This document shows positions 55,059-64,000 of a stretch of DNA of 64,000 nucleotides, one piece after another; the stretch's first letter is position 1, and each line of letters opens with the position of its first letter. This DNA comes from Anaerolineales bacterium (lineage in GTDB: Bacteria > Chloroflexota > Anaerolineae > Anaerolineales > Villigracilaceae). The notes beneath the pieces were generated by a model that saw only the letters and a list, made by a program, of their open reading frames with translations, ran no database searches and was not told the DNA's origin. Position numbers and translations under genes: made by a program. The DNA lies in the NCBI GenBank assembly GCA_024710905.1, contig JANJTV010000109.1, positions 1 to 64,000 of the forward strand, in the 5' to 3' direction.

Positions 55059-55760
55059 ATGAAAGCAACCCTTCCCATCCAATTCCTTAACGGCCTGAAA
55101 CAAGGCAGGCAGCAGCGAGGTTTCTACTTCGGCGCACTGCTGATCGTGGCATTGCTGTCCTTCGAGGTCTTCAACTACTCCACCACAGAGTTCGCCCTGA
55201 ACGACGTACTCGGCAACCTGTCCTTCATGGGCATCCGCTGGGCCACCATCCTGTCCATTGCCTTCTGTACCATCGACTTTGCCGGCATCGCCCGCCTGTT
55301 CACCCCCGAGCAAGGTGCCGACGAACCGGCCGAAGTCTGGTATTTGTTTGGCGCCTGGGTACTGGCCGCTGCCATGAACGCCACCCTCACCTGGTGGGGC
55401 ATCTCGGTCGCCATCCACAACCACAGCATCCAGGGCGAGGCCATCATTGCCCGCGAAACCCTGGTCAGTGTCGTGCCGGTCTTCGTCGCAGTGATGGTCT
55501 GGGTCATTCGCCTGCTGATTATCGGGACCTTTGCCATGGCCGGGGAACGGCTTTTCAGCCAGGCCAGCGACAAGCTCCCACGCGCCGCCGCACCGCGCAA
55601 TGAGACCGTCACCTATACCCAGCCGGCTGCCGCCGCACGCAAACCTGCGTCGCGCCCGCAGCCGAGCTACCCCACCAACAGGAACATTCGCCCCGAGGCT
55701 ACCTATCACCCGGTTGGGTTGGCGGCCAAAGACGCCGAAGAAAGCCGTCCGTGGCGGTAA
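55059..55760 (+). CDS. hypothetical polytopic membrane protein
   Basis: Four hydrophobic segments; cytoplasmic basic/Pro-rich tail; SD GGAG upstream. Confidence 0.72.
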   Translation: MKATLPIQFLNGLKQGRQQRGFYFGALLIVALLSFEVFNYSTTEFALNDVLGNLSFMGIRWATILSIAFCTIDFAGIARLFTPEQGADEPAEVWYLFGAWVLAAAMNATLTWWGISVAIHNHSIQGEAIIARETLVSVVPVFVAVMVWVIRLLIIGTFAMAGERLFSQASDKLPRAAAPRNETVTYTQPAAAARKPASRPQPSYPTNRNIRPEATYHPVGLAAKDAEESRPWR

Positions 55761-55770
55761 GCACCCCTTG

Positions 55771-55800
55771 ACCGGCTTGTCCAGACGTGGACAGGCCGGT
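55771..55800 (+). terminator. intrinsic terminator
   Basis: ACCGGCTTGTCCA-gacg-TGGACAGGCCGGT followed by TTTTATTT. Confidence 0.85.
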
Positions 55801-55848
55801 TTTTATTTCCAAATACTACAATACAATTATCCCAAAGGAATTAACGTG

Positions 55849-56238
55849 ATGAAAAATAATAAAGCAGTCTACAGCAATGTCGATGAATACATTGCCACCT
55901 TCCCGGCAGATATTCGCCAGCGCCTGGAGACAATTCGCACCGCCATCCGCGCCGCCGCACCGGAAGCCAGGGAAAAGATTAGTTACCAGATTCCCGCCTA
56001 TGAACTCAATGGCAACCTGATTTATTTCGCGGGCTACAAAAACCACACCAGCATCTACCCGATTCCACGCGGAACACAGGCCTTCCAACAGAAAGTCCAG
56101 CCGTATGTTTTTGGCCGGGGAACATTGCGCTTTGCCAACCACCAGCCCCTGCCCATGCAGTTAATCCATGAGGTCATCCAGGCCCGCCTGGCCGAACACC
56201 TTGAAAAAAATGCCTTAACGGGCAAAACCAGGTCTTAG
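55849..56238 (+). CDS. DUF1801 domain-containing protein
   Basis: VDEYIATFPADIRQRLETIRTAIRAAAPEAREKISYQIPAYELNG. Confidence 0.9.
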   Translation: MKNNKAVYSNVDEYIATFPADIRQRLETIRTAIRAAAPEAREKISYQIPAYELNGNLIYFAGYKNHTSIYPIPRGTQAFQQKVQPYVFGRGTLRFANHQPLPMQLIHEVIQARLAEHLEKNALTGKTRS

Positions 56239-57641
56239 GACTTGTTGTCATGCCACTTGCCTAAGCCATCGTAGGCGGCATATTTATACGAGTCAGAGAG
56301 TGTTGGGTAATTAAAAACAGAATCGATAAAAGCATCAATTGATTCACCTTGCGCCAGGACATACGCCCCAAGGTGAATCAATTCAGAGGCCATTTCGCCG
56401 ATCAGGTGAACGCCGAGTAGTTTTTTATCCTTTGGTGAAAAGATGAGTTTCAGCATCCCATCTGTGTCCCCCACAATTAATCCGCGCGGGTTATTGGCAT
56501 AAAATGCCCGCCCAACCAGGTATTCAATCCCCTTCTCCTGGCATTCTTCTTCCGACAGCCCGATCATTGATATTTCAGGGATGGTGTAAACCGCCAGCGG
56601 GATGACCGAAGACAGGCTCTCTTTATAGCGCAAATCAAAGGCATGCACCATCGCCACCCGCGCCTGCTCCATGGAAGTGGAAGCAAGTGCCGGGAAACCA
56701 ATCACATCCCCGGCAGCAAAAAGGTTATCCACCGACGTCTGGTATTTTTCATTGACCAACACCAGGCCACGCTTGCCCAGTTCGACGCCCAGAGCTTCAA
56801 GGCCCAGACCTTCTATGTTACTTTGCCGCCCGGCTGCGAACAGGGCGGTTTCGCTCTCCAACACTTCACCCGTGTCAAGCTGAATACGAACCCCATGATT
56901 GACGATTTCAGTTTTCTCAACACGGGTATTAAAGAGAAACCGCAACCCCAGCCGTTCCAGACGCTGCTGTAGGCGGCTGGCAATCTCCCCATCAATAAAT
57001 GGCAGCAGGCGGTCACGAGTATCCACCAGTGAGACGGCCACGCCCAGGGCCGTGAAAATCCCTGCGTACTCCGATCCAATTACTCCACCGCCAACAATTG
57101 TCATGCTTTTCGGGATTCGATCCATGTTCAGGATTGAATCGGAATCATAGATATAACCCGGGGTAAATGGCACGTCTGGCGGATGGTGAGGTGATGAGCC
57201 AGTTGCAATTAAGACAATGTTTGTGGTCAGGTCGCGAGTTTCGCCTGTCAACAAACGCACTTGTACGGTGTGCGAGTCCTTAAGCGAGGCGTCACCCCAG
57301 ATTAGCTCAATGTTATGGTTCTCAAAATTCCGGCTGATAATCTTCCATTCGGTCTGGATGACAACCTGCTCACGGTACATAAAGTTACCGATGTTCAGGT
57401 CTTCCTTGAGCGAATAATCGATGCCATACAATCCCCGTTGCCGCAACCCAGAATAATAGAGGGCTGTTTCCCGTAGTGTCTTCGACGGGACAGTACCTGT
57501 ATTAATCCCTGCCCCGCCAACATAGGGAGCACGCTCAACAACAGCAACTTTCTTGCCAAAGTAGGCTGCCTGCGCGGCGCCCTTTTCTCCGGCCGGGCCA
57601 CTACCAATTACAACAAGGTCGTAATCATATCCTGTGGTCAT
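56235..57641 (-). CDS. sthA: Si-specific (soluble) NAD(P)+ transhydrogenase
   Basis: DLVVIGSGPAGEKGAAQAAYFGKKVAVVER; GINTGTVPSKTLRETALYYSG (no redox Cys pair); VGRAFYANNPRGLIVGDTDGMLKLIF. Confidence 0.92.
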   Translation of the reverse strand: MTTGYDYDLVVIGSGPAGEKGAAQAAYFGKKVAVVERAPYVGGAGINTGTVPSKTLRETALYYSGLRQRGLYGIDYSLKEDLNIGNFMYREQVVIQTEWKIISRNFENHNIELIWGDASLKDSHTVQVRLLTGETRDLTTNIVLIATGSSPHHPPDVPFTPGYIYDSDSILNMDRIPKSMTIVGGGVIGSEYAGIFTALGVAVSLVDTRDRLLPFIDGEIASRLQQRLERLGLRFLFNTRVEKTEIVNHGVRIQLDTGEVLESETALFAAGRQSNIEGLGLEALGVELGKRGLVLVNEKYQTSVDNLFAAGDVIGFPALASTSMEQARVAMVHAFDLRYKESLSSVIPLAVYTIPEISMIGLSEEECQEKGIEYLVGRAFYANNPRGLIVGDTDGMLKLIFSPKDKKLLGVHLIGEMASELIHLGAYVLAQGESIDAFIDSVFNYPTLSDSYKYAAYDGLGKWHDNKS

Positions 57642-57677
57642 CGGCATTCTCCTTTTTCCTGCGAGAAAACAAGGTGC

Positions 57678-58562
57678 TTATTTGCGTACGGTCAGGTCGC
57701 TTAAGCTGCTTTCGCCATCCGCCAGCACATACAGGCTGCGCGGGCGCGGTTTTTTTTCATAGATAAAATCGGTCACCAGGTAACCAGCGGTAAAGGCGGC
57801 TTCAAAGGCATTGCGGGTGAAAAAGCGCCAGTCTTTTGCCAGGGAAAAGTCTGCCTGTTTAAGCGCCAGGAAATCGCTGGGAATCTCCAGCAGGGCCAGC
57901 GGCCCGGCCAGGTCGGGGACTGACCCCGGCGGGCGAATCAGCCCGGAATCAGGAACTGTCACTTCGTACAGGGCGGGAATCTCCGCCAGCGAGTAATGTT
58001 CCATGGTCAGTTCGCGGCGTGGGCGCAGCCCGAGTCGGCGTTCCACCCGGGGGGTGTGAATCCACCAATCCACCTGGAAGCGGTCGGAGGGCAGGCCAAC
58101 GTTCAATCCATCCCGCATTTCGCCATAGACTTCGCGCAGGTAGGTATTGCAGACCGCGCCAAGCCGGGCAATGTTGAGATATGCGTTGCGGCTGAGCAGG
58201 GGGTCATACGTCCAAGTGATGCGGTCGAGGCCCTGCTGGCGCACCATTTGCCACTGGGCGCGCTTGAGGGCAAACCCGACACCAGAATCGCGATATTCAG
58301 GGAGCACACCCAGCTGGTGGGAACAATGCTTCGGTCGCGGGCCATCCGGCACTTCGTACAGGCCGGGGAAGCCCCAGGCATTGCCAACCAATTTTTCGCC
58401 ATCGAACGCGCCGAGCACCAGCCCGCCATTATGCGCCACAGTCAGCAGCACATGCGCCGGGACAACATCCGTTTCACTGCCGGGCCAGACCTGGCGCTGT
58501 AATTCCTCCACCAGGGCCATTTCTTCAGGGGTCTCAAGTGTGCGGATGTCGAATTTAGGCAT
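57678..58562 (-). CDS. GNAT-superfamily acetyltransferase-like protein (COG3375-like)
   Basis: LVGNAWGFPGLYEVPDGPRPKHCSHQLGVLPEYRDSGVGFALKRAQWQMVRQQGLDRITWTYDPLLSRNAYLNIARLGA. Confidence 0.82.
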   Translation of the reverse strand: MPKFDIRTLETPEEMALVEELQRQVWPGSETDVVPAHVLLTVAHNGGLVLGAFDGEKLVGNAWGFPGLYEVPDGPRPKHCSHQLGVLPEYRDSGVGFALKRAQWQMVRQQGLDRITWTYDPLLSRNAYLNIARLGAVCNTYLREVYGEMRDGLNVGLPSDRFQVDWWIHTPRVERRLGLRPRRELTMEHYSLAEIPALYEVTVPDSGLIRPPGSVPDLAGPLALLEIPSDFLALKQADFSLAKDWRFFTRNAFEAAFTAGYLVTDFIYEKKPRPRSLYVLADGESSLSDLTVRK

Positions 58563-59490
58563 GGCGTTCAAAGAAGGTTTGCAGGGCTTGGCGCGTCCAG
58601 TTGATGGATTTGAGGTGCTCGAGACGATAGCTAAAGCGGGCAGGCAGAAAGCCAAACACGCGCGGGATTGTTTCGACGGCGCAGGTACGATTGTAGGAAA
58701 AATAATCAACCGAAAAAGACGATAACGGGAAGCCAGGGAAGATGCTCTCCAGGATGACTGTCAGTGTGCGCATATAACTCAAGCCCATCGGCACCAACAA
58801 TCGGCGCAGGTTGGCAGCATCGAGGATTAAGTCCAGGCTTTGCTTGAAGGTGAAATGTTCGCTGCCGCCTACTTCATAAGTCTGGTTGATGGTTTCATTA
58901 TTATCCAACGACCAGAGCAGGCAGGTGACCAGGTCTTCCACCCACAACGGCTGCAGCAATTCCTCGCCCTGCCGGGGTAGGAACATGATCGGGAACAACC
59001 CGGCCAGGCGCGCCAGCGCAGTGGTGAAATGATCTTCCGGCCCGTAGAGGATGCTGGAGCGCAGGATGGTGTGGGGTACGCCACTCTTGCGGATGAATTC
59101 CTCGGCAATGCCTTTGACTTTCAAAATCGGGTAATACGAAGAACGGTCTGCCCCCAACTGGCTGACGTAAAAGATGCGCCGTACCCGGCTTTCAGCAGAA
59201 ACCCGCGCCAGCATATTTGTACCGCGCGCATCGGTTTCGAGCACATTGCCACGCGAGCCCTGCCTTTCAGCACTGGCCAGGTGGTAGATGATATCCACAC
59301 CACGCAGGGCCGCCTTCAGACCACGTTCGTCGCCCAGGCCAGTGACGGCCACTTCCACAGGCACACCGCGCGGCAGATTGGGGGTTTGGGGGGAAGGACG
59401 AATCAGCAGGCGCACTTGGTGGCCGTTGGCAACCAGTTCACGAACCAGTGCACGGCCAAGGAAACCCGTCCCGCCGGTAACAAGAATCAT
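58555..59490 (-). CDS. NAD(P)-binding atypical SDR / NDUFA9-like epimerase
   Basis: MILVTGGTGFLGRALVRELVANGHQVRLLIR; YPILKVKGIAEEFIRKSGVPHTILRSSILYGPEDHF. Confidence 0.9.
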   Translation of the reverse strand: MILVTGGTGFLGRALVRELVANGHQVRLLIRPSPQTPNLPRGVPVEVAVTGLGDERGLKAALRGVDIIYHLASAERQGSRGNVLETDARGTNMLARVSAESRVRRIFYVSQLGADRSSYYPILKVKGIAEEFIRKSGVPHTILRSSILYGPEDHFTTALARLAGLFPIMFLPRQGEELLQPLWVEDLVTCLLWSLDNNETINQTYEVGGSEHFTFKQSLDLILDAANLRRLLVPMGLSYMRTLTVILESIFPGFPLSSFSVDYFSYNRTCAVETIPRVFGFLPARFSYRLEHLKSINWTRQALQTFFERHA

Positions 59491-59522
59491 AAGTGGAGAT
59501 TATACCTTTGTTACCTGGTGGC

Positions 59523-60500
59523 TTAATCCGCGCTGTAGACCTGCGGGTTGACGCAATGCGGCAAGCGTTCACCGCGCAGCCCGGCCAGCAGGTTTTCTGC
59601 CGCCAGGCGAGACATCTCATCCCGCGTGCGAGCCGAGGCGCTGGCAATATGCGGGGCGATCAGGCAGTTTTCCAGCGTCAGGAGCGGGCTGTCCATGGGT
59701 AGGGGTTCCGGGTCCGTTACATCCAACGCAGCCGCAAAAATCCGTTTTGCAACCAGCGCATCATACAGGGCCACCTGGTTGAGCACCCCGCCGCGCGCCG
59801 TGTTCACCAAAATTGCCGTTGGTTTCATCTTTGCCAGGAACCGGGCATCGACCAGGTGGCGAGTCTGTTCGGTCAGCGGGGTATGGATGGAAACAAAATC
59901 AGACTCGGCCAGCAGTTCATCCAGGCTGGCGGCAGGCAGTGCGCCATGCTCTGGCGTTTTGCCGGGATCATGATACAACACACGCATCCCAAACCCGACA
60001 GCGCGCCTGGCAACTGCCCGGCCAATTCGGCCAAACCCCACCAGCCCCAGCGTCGCGCCGACAAAATCCGCGCCAAGCAACACCGATGGCCCCCAGGTCT
60101 GCCACTTCCCGGCACGCACATAACGTTCCGCTTCGGTTACCCGCCGCGCTGCGGCCATCACCAGGGCAAAAGCAAAATCGGCGGTGGCATCCGTCAGGAT
60201 CCCCGGCGTATTCCCCACAGGGATTCTGCGTTCGGTAGCATCCGACAGCACAATATTATCCACCCCGACAGCATGATTACTGACGACTTTCAGTTGCGGA
60301 CCGGCGGCATCCAACACTTCGGCATCAATTTTATCGGTCAGCAGGCAGAGCAGACCATCCACCCCGGCCACTTTTTGCACCAAATCTATCCGGCCCGGCG
60401 GAAGTTCCCCCGGCCAGACTTCAACATCACAGGCCTGCATGATCAAATCCAGCCCAACTGGCCTGATTTCACGCGTGACGAATACTTTTGGTTTTGGCAT
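59523..60500 (-). CDS. D-isomer-specific 2-hydroxyacid dehydrogenase (glyoxylate/hydroxypyruvate reductase type)
   Basis: [80 protein letters not shown]. Confidence 0.92.
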   Translation of the reverse strand: MPKPKVFVTREIRPVGLDLIMQACDVEVWPGELPPGRIDLVQKVAGVDGLLCLLTDKIDAEVLDAAGPQLKVVSNHAVGVDNIVLSDATERRIPVGNTPGILTDATADFAFALVMAAARRVTEAERYVRAGKWQTWGPSVLLGADFVGATLGLVGFGRIGRAVARRAVGFGMRVLYHDPGKTPEHGALPAASLDELLAESDFVSIHTPLTEQTRHLVDARFLAKMKPTAILVNTARGGVLNQVALYDALVAKRIFAAALDVTDPEPLPMDSPLLTLENCLIAPHIASASARTRDEMSRLAAENLLAGLRGERLPHCVNPQVYSAD

Positions 60501-60518
60501 GGCGCTATAATACCCGAA

Positions 60519-61841
60519 ATGCCGCCTGCCGACAAAATCACCCTACCGCTTAAAGACCACCCTCTTCAGCAAAGCATCGAGAGCATCCTCCGCGCCGCCT
60601 TGCAGGCCGCAGACCCGGCCAGGGCTGTGCGCAACTTTGTACGCGTTGAAAATCGTCACTTGTTCGTGGACGGCACGACGTATGCATTGGATGATTTCGA
60701 GGGGATCTCCCTGCTCGGAATCGGCAAAGCCGCCGAACAGATGACCCTGCCGCTGGCGGAGATGCTCTCCGGCTGGCCCACCCGGGGCTTGCTCATTCCC
60801 AAACAGGCCGCGCACAGCCTCCCGGCCGGGTTCCGTCAAATGACAGGCGGGCATCCCCTCCCCAACCAGAACAGCCTGCTGGCGGGGCAGCAAGCCATGC
60901 AATTTGTACAACCATTAACCGAAAAACATCTCTTCATTGCGCTACTCTCCGGGGGAGGTTCGGCACTGGCCACCCGGCCTACAACTGGAATTTCGCTGGC
61001 CGATCTGCAAGAACTGACATCCCAACTGCTTGCCTGTGGCGCGCGAATAGAAGAAATCAACACCCTACGCCGCGCACTGGACGACATCAAAGGCGGTGGG
61101 CTGGCACGGGCAGCCTCCCCGGCAACGATGGTCAGCCTGATTCTCTCGGATGTCGTCTCTGGCAACCCCGCAGATGTTTCCTCCGGCCCAACCGTCCCCG
61201 GTCCAACCGGACCGGCTGATGCATACAATATTTTAGAAAAATACAACCTATTGCAAACAACCCCCGAATCCATCCTCAGGGTGCTGACCAAGCCTCTCGA
61301 AACGGCAGTACAGATTTCGGGTGAGCCTGCCAACCAGGTGGTGGTAGTGGGCAGCAATCACCTTGCTGCACAGGCCGCCCTGCGGGCAGCGGAATCATCC
61401 GGCTTCCACACTACAGACCTGGGGAATCATTGGCAGGGCGAGGCACAGCAGGTAGCAAAACAATTGGTTGAACGTCTTAAGAAAGAGACACAGCGGCCTG
61501 CCTGCCTGGTGGCCGGCGGCGAAACAACCGTCACCCTGCACGGCGAGGGGCGCGGCGGGCGCAACACCGAGCTGGCCCTGGCAGCAGCATTGGCATTGGA
61601 TGGGCTGGAAAATGCCCTGCTGGTAAGCCTGGCAACTGATGGCGAGGACGGCCCAACCGATGCCGCCGGGGCAGTTGCCAGCGGAGAAACGCTTGCTCGT
61701 GCCCGGGAATTGGGATTGGATGCAAGCGGGTACCTGGCTCGCAATGATTCATATTCATTTTTTAATCAATTGACCGGGTTGATTAAAATTGGCCCCACAG
61801 GGACAAATGTAAACGACCTGGTTTTTATGTTTCGCTGGTAA
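60519..61841 (+). CDS. glycerate 2-kinase (DUF4147/MOFRL)
   Basis: [91 protein letters not shown]. Confidence 0.93.
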   Translation: MPPADKITLPLKDHPLQQSIESILRAALQAADPARAVRNFVRVENRHLFVDGTTYALDDFEGISLLGIGKAAEQMTLPLAEMLSGWPTRGLLIPKQAAHSLPAGFRQMTGGHPLPNQNSLLAGQQAMQFVQPLTEKHLFIALLSGGGSALATRPTTGISLADLQELTSQLLACGARIEEINTLRRALDDIKGGGLARAASPATMVSLILSDVVSGNPADVSSGPTVPGPTGPADAYNILEKYNLLQTTPESILRVLTKPLETAVQISGEPANQVVVVGSNHLAAQAALRAAESSGFHTTDLGNHWQGEAQQVAKQLVERLKKETQRPACLVAGGETTVTLHGEGRGGRNTELALAAALALDGLENALLVSLATDGEDGPTDAAGAVASGETLARARELGLDASGYLARNDSYSFFNQLTGLIKIGPTGTNVNDLVFMFRW

Positions 61842-61985
61842 GCACAAATATTTCACCAGATAACCAGAAGCTCTGAAGGTCAGGAAGACTGATATATTCG
61901 GTCAAATCCTTCACAAACATTAAAATAGAAATTGGCTATAATCGGATTTTCCATTCTGCCGTATCAATAAATAAGGAGCATCATC

Positions 61986-63002
61986 ATGGTTAAAAAGATT
62001 TTTGTAGCACTGGTTGCTTTTATATTCCTGCTTTCTGCCTGCAATACCCAAACGGGCCCTGCAGTACCAACATCTTATGAAACAGCATCTGTGCGGGTGA
62101 CCATCAATGACAATATTAGTTATGCCCCCTTGTTAATTGCGAAAGAAGAGGGGTACTTCGAGGATTATGGTCTTAACGTCGAGTTTGTCACTTTTGACAA
62201 AGCATCGGAGGCGGTTGCACTTCTGCTCACCGGGCAAATTGATATTTACGCTGGCACCCTCAATGCGGGCTTTTTGAATGCAATCGCGCAGGAACCGAAC
62301 ATCAAAGCGGTTGCAGATCGGGGACACATCGCAACTGATGACCTTTGCACATACCAGGCCATCCTGATTCGCAAAGATCTTTATGAAAACGGTGCTGTAA
62401 CAGGCCCTGAAGCAATGGCAGGGAAAATACTGGCGGCAAAATCGTCCGGGATCCATGCATACTTACTGGATACTTACCTGCGTTATGGTGGTTTAACCTT
62501 TGCTGATATTCAGGTTAACGACCTCCCTGACAACGTGATTGTTGATGCCTTTGATGCGAAAACCATTGACGGCATGGTTGCAACAGAGCCAACATTGAGT
62601 TTTATTCTTGGTTCCGGCACAGCCGTCACTCTGGCAGAGACCCAAAGCGTAATTGGCTCACTACAAACCGGGGTAATTGCCTTTGGGAAGGATATTCTTC
62701 AAGACCGCCCGGAGGTTGGTGCGCGTTTTCTGGCGGCCTACCTGAAAGGTGTTCAGCAATATAACGAAGGGAAAACTGATCGCAACCTGGCCATTCTCCA
62801 CGAACAAACCAGCGAAGAGATGGAAACCTTGAATAACAGTTGCTGGCCGGCAATACGCACCGATGGGACAATTGATTTTGCAGGCGTTCAAGGCTACCAG
62901 CAATGGGCAATTGGCTCAGGCGAGTTGGACCAATTGGTGACCGAAGAGCAATTCTATGACCCAAAGCTCCTGCTAGAAGCCCAAAAGCTCATCCAGCCGT
63001 AA
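61986..63002 (+). CDS. ABC transporter substrate-binding lipoprotein (SsuA/TauA/THI5-like)
   Basis: Lipobox LLSACN; NISYAPLLIAKEEGYFEDYGLNVEFVTFDKASEAVALLLTGQIDIYAG. Confidence 0.9.
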   Translation: MVKKIFVALVAFIFLLSACNTQTGPAVPTSYETASVRVTINDNISYAPLLIAKEEGYFEDYGLNVEFVTFDKASEAVALLLTGQIDIYAGTLNAGFLNAIAQEPNIKAVADRGHIATDDLCTYQAILIRKDLYENGAVTGPEAMAGKILAAKSSGIHAYLLDTYLRYGGLTFADIQVNDLPDNVIVDAFDAKTIDGMVATEPTLSFILGSGTAVTLAETQSVIGSLQTGVIAFGKDILQDRPEVGARFLAAYLKGVQQYNEGKTDRNLAILHEQTSEEMETLNNSCWPAIRTDGTIDFAGVQGYQQWAIGSGELDQLVTEEQFYDPKLLLEAQKLIQP

Positions 63003-63013
63003 AGAGGAAACCT

Positions 63014-64000
63014 TTGCAAGATTTAACTACTATTAAAGAAAGCTACCTCCTACAAAATTACTGGGAGCACGTCTACCAGGTGGCCCAGGCATTTGCCAGC
63101 AAGCCCTTTCTTGTGACAACGAAGGGCTTGCTGAATTATTCCGAGGTAAACCGCCTCTCAAATATCATCAGCGCTTCCATCAAATCAAATGCATCCCTTA
63201 AGGGCGTTGGGGTTGGGGTGTTCCTGAAAGACCCCCTTCAAGTTGCGCCAGCCATGGTGGGCATCGTTAAATCTGGGAACTATATTGTTCCGTTGGATAT
63301 TTCATATCCAGAAACTACGCTCAAGGGCATGGCGCAAACGGCGGACATCAAACTCATCATCACGAATCGAGTCCTTGAAGATCTGGCAGGTGTCTATTTC
63401 AGGAATCTCCCAATTATCTTTTATGATGACACAATCAAGGGATTACAGGGGCAGGGGACTGAAAACCCGACGGTGTACTACAAGCCGGAGGATGTTGTTC
63501 AGATTCTATTTACATCGGGGTCAACAGGCACCCCAAAAGGTGCAATTGAAGATTACCGTTATTTTATCCGGGCTATTTTTAACCGGATACAGAGCAACTA
63601 CTATGATGTTGATGAAAGGCATCTGCAACTTTCAACATTTTCATTTTCAGGGCCACATATACGCCTTTTTTTAACCCTTACCACGGGAAACAGCCTGTAT
63701 TATTACGACATTAAAGAAGATGGAATGGCCGGGCTGCCCACTTGGATAAAACAACAACAAATAACCTACTTCAGCGCCACCCCAACCCTATTCAGGAGTT
63801 TTGTCAGCACCCTGCACCCTGAGGACACTTTCCCTACGGTGAACAAATTTAGCAATGGTGGGGAAAAGAAACGCATCAGCGACATTGAAGCCGTGCGAAA
63901 GCATTTCCCGAACGTAAAAAAAATTCGGCTCGGGTTTGGCGCTACAGAAACCCAAAACGTGGCCGGGAGCTACGTCCCGATTGATTATGATTTTCCCAGA
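63014..64000 (+). CDS. AMP-binding (NRPS adenylation-like) enzyme, partial at right edge
   Basis: TTG start after AAAGAGG SD; KSGNYIVPLDISYPE, A3 VVQILFTSGSTGTPKGAIE, A5 GFGATETQNVAGSY; open to the window end. Confidence 0.85.
   Translation, partial: MQDLTTIKESYLLQNYWEHVYQVAQAFASKPFLVTTKGLLNYSEVNRLSNIISASIKSNASLKGVGVGVFLKDPLQVAPAMVGIVKSGNYIVPLDISYPETTLKGMAQTADIKLIITNRVLEDLAGVYFRNLPIIFYDDTIKGLQGQGTENPTVYYKPEDVVQILFTSGSTGTPKGAIEDYRYFIRAIFNRIQSNYYDVDERHLQLSTFSFSGPHIRLFLTLTTGNSLYYYDIKEDGMAGLPTWIKQQQITYFSATPTLFRSFVSTLHPEDTFPTVNKFSNGGEKKRISDIEAVRKHFPNVKKIRLGFGATETQNVAGSYVPIDYDFPR

Noticed and set aside
52485-55760. STAND NTPase plus adjacent membrane protein as a two-gene defence system
   Set aside because: The downstream membrane protein has its own promoter and no RHIM-like motif or known effector domain, so pairing is not supported by the sequence alone.
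59856-60518. N-terminal extension of the glycerate kinase ORF (661-aa version in the track)
   Set aside because: Extension runs antisense through the hydroxyacid dehydrogenase; the homologous domain begins at the ATG at 60519, which has a -10 hexamer at leaderless spacing.

Overview
The window looks like chromosomal DNA from a Chloroflexota (Anaerolineae-like) bacterium. The basis is gene content, Thr/Pro-rich 'TPTPT' lipoprotein linkers, large multi-GAF kinases and many -10 hexamers 6-9 nt upstream of ATG; this taxonomic call is an inference. I found about 60 protein genes and no rRNA, tRNA, CRISPR array or transposon. Ordinary modules: mdh (partial), trxB, a MoxR/DUF58/DUF4129 operon, a TPP-riboswitch thiamine operon (thiN, substrate-binding protein, permease, ATPase, DUF402), rpmB / asp23-fakA-degV-recG-coaD, sthA, and a glycerate dehydrogenase / glycerate kinase pair. 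Best discovery candidates: (1) a tightly packed 10-gene minus-strand operon (about 35.69 to 20.85 kb) behind a strong promoter. It encodes DUF4388, an MglA-like GTPase, an RsbQ/D14-like alpha/beta hydrolase, a V4R protein, a hexapeptide transferase, a homolog of cyanobacterial acyl-ACP reductase (AAR), a receiver-degenerate GGDEF protein, a 2479-aa histidine kinase with about 11 GAF domains, a lone receiver, and a second hydrolase paralog that has lost its nucleophile serine. (2) A self-contained structured RNA/small-ORF locus at 12.64-12.85 kb in which a hairpin loop can pair with the SD and start codon. (3) A 37-codon leader ORF with competing stems upstream of corA. (4) A STAND NTPase with an N-terminal RHIM-like amyloid-signalling motif. 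All calls come from reading the sequence; no database search was run.
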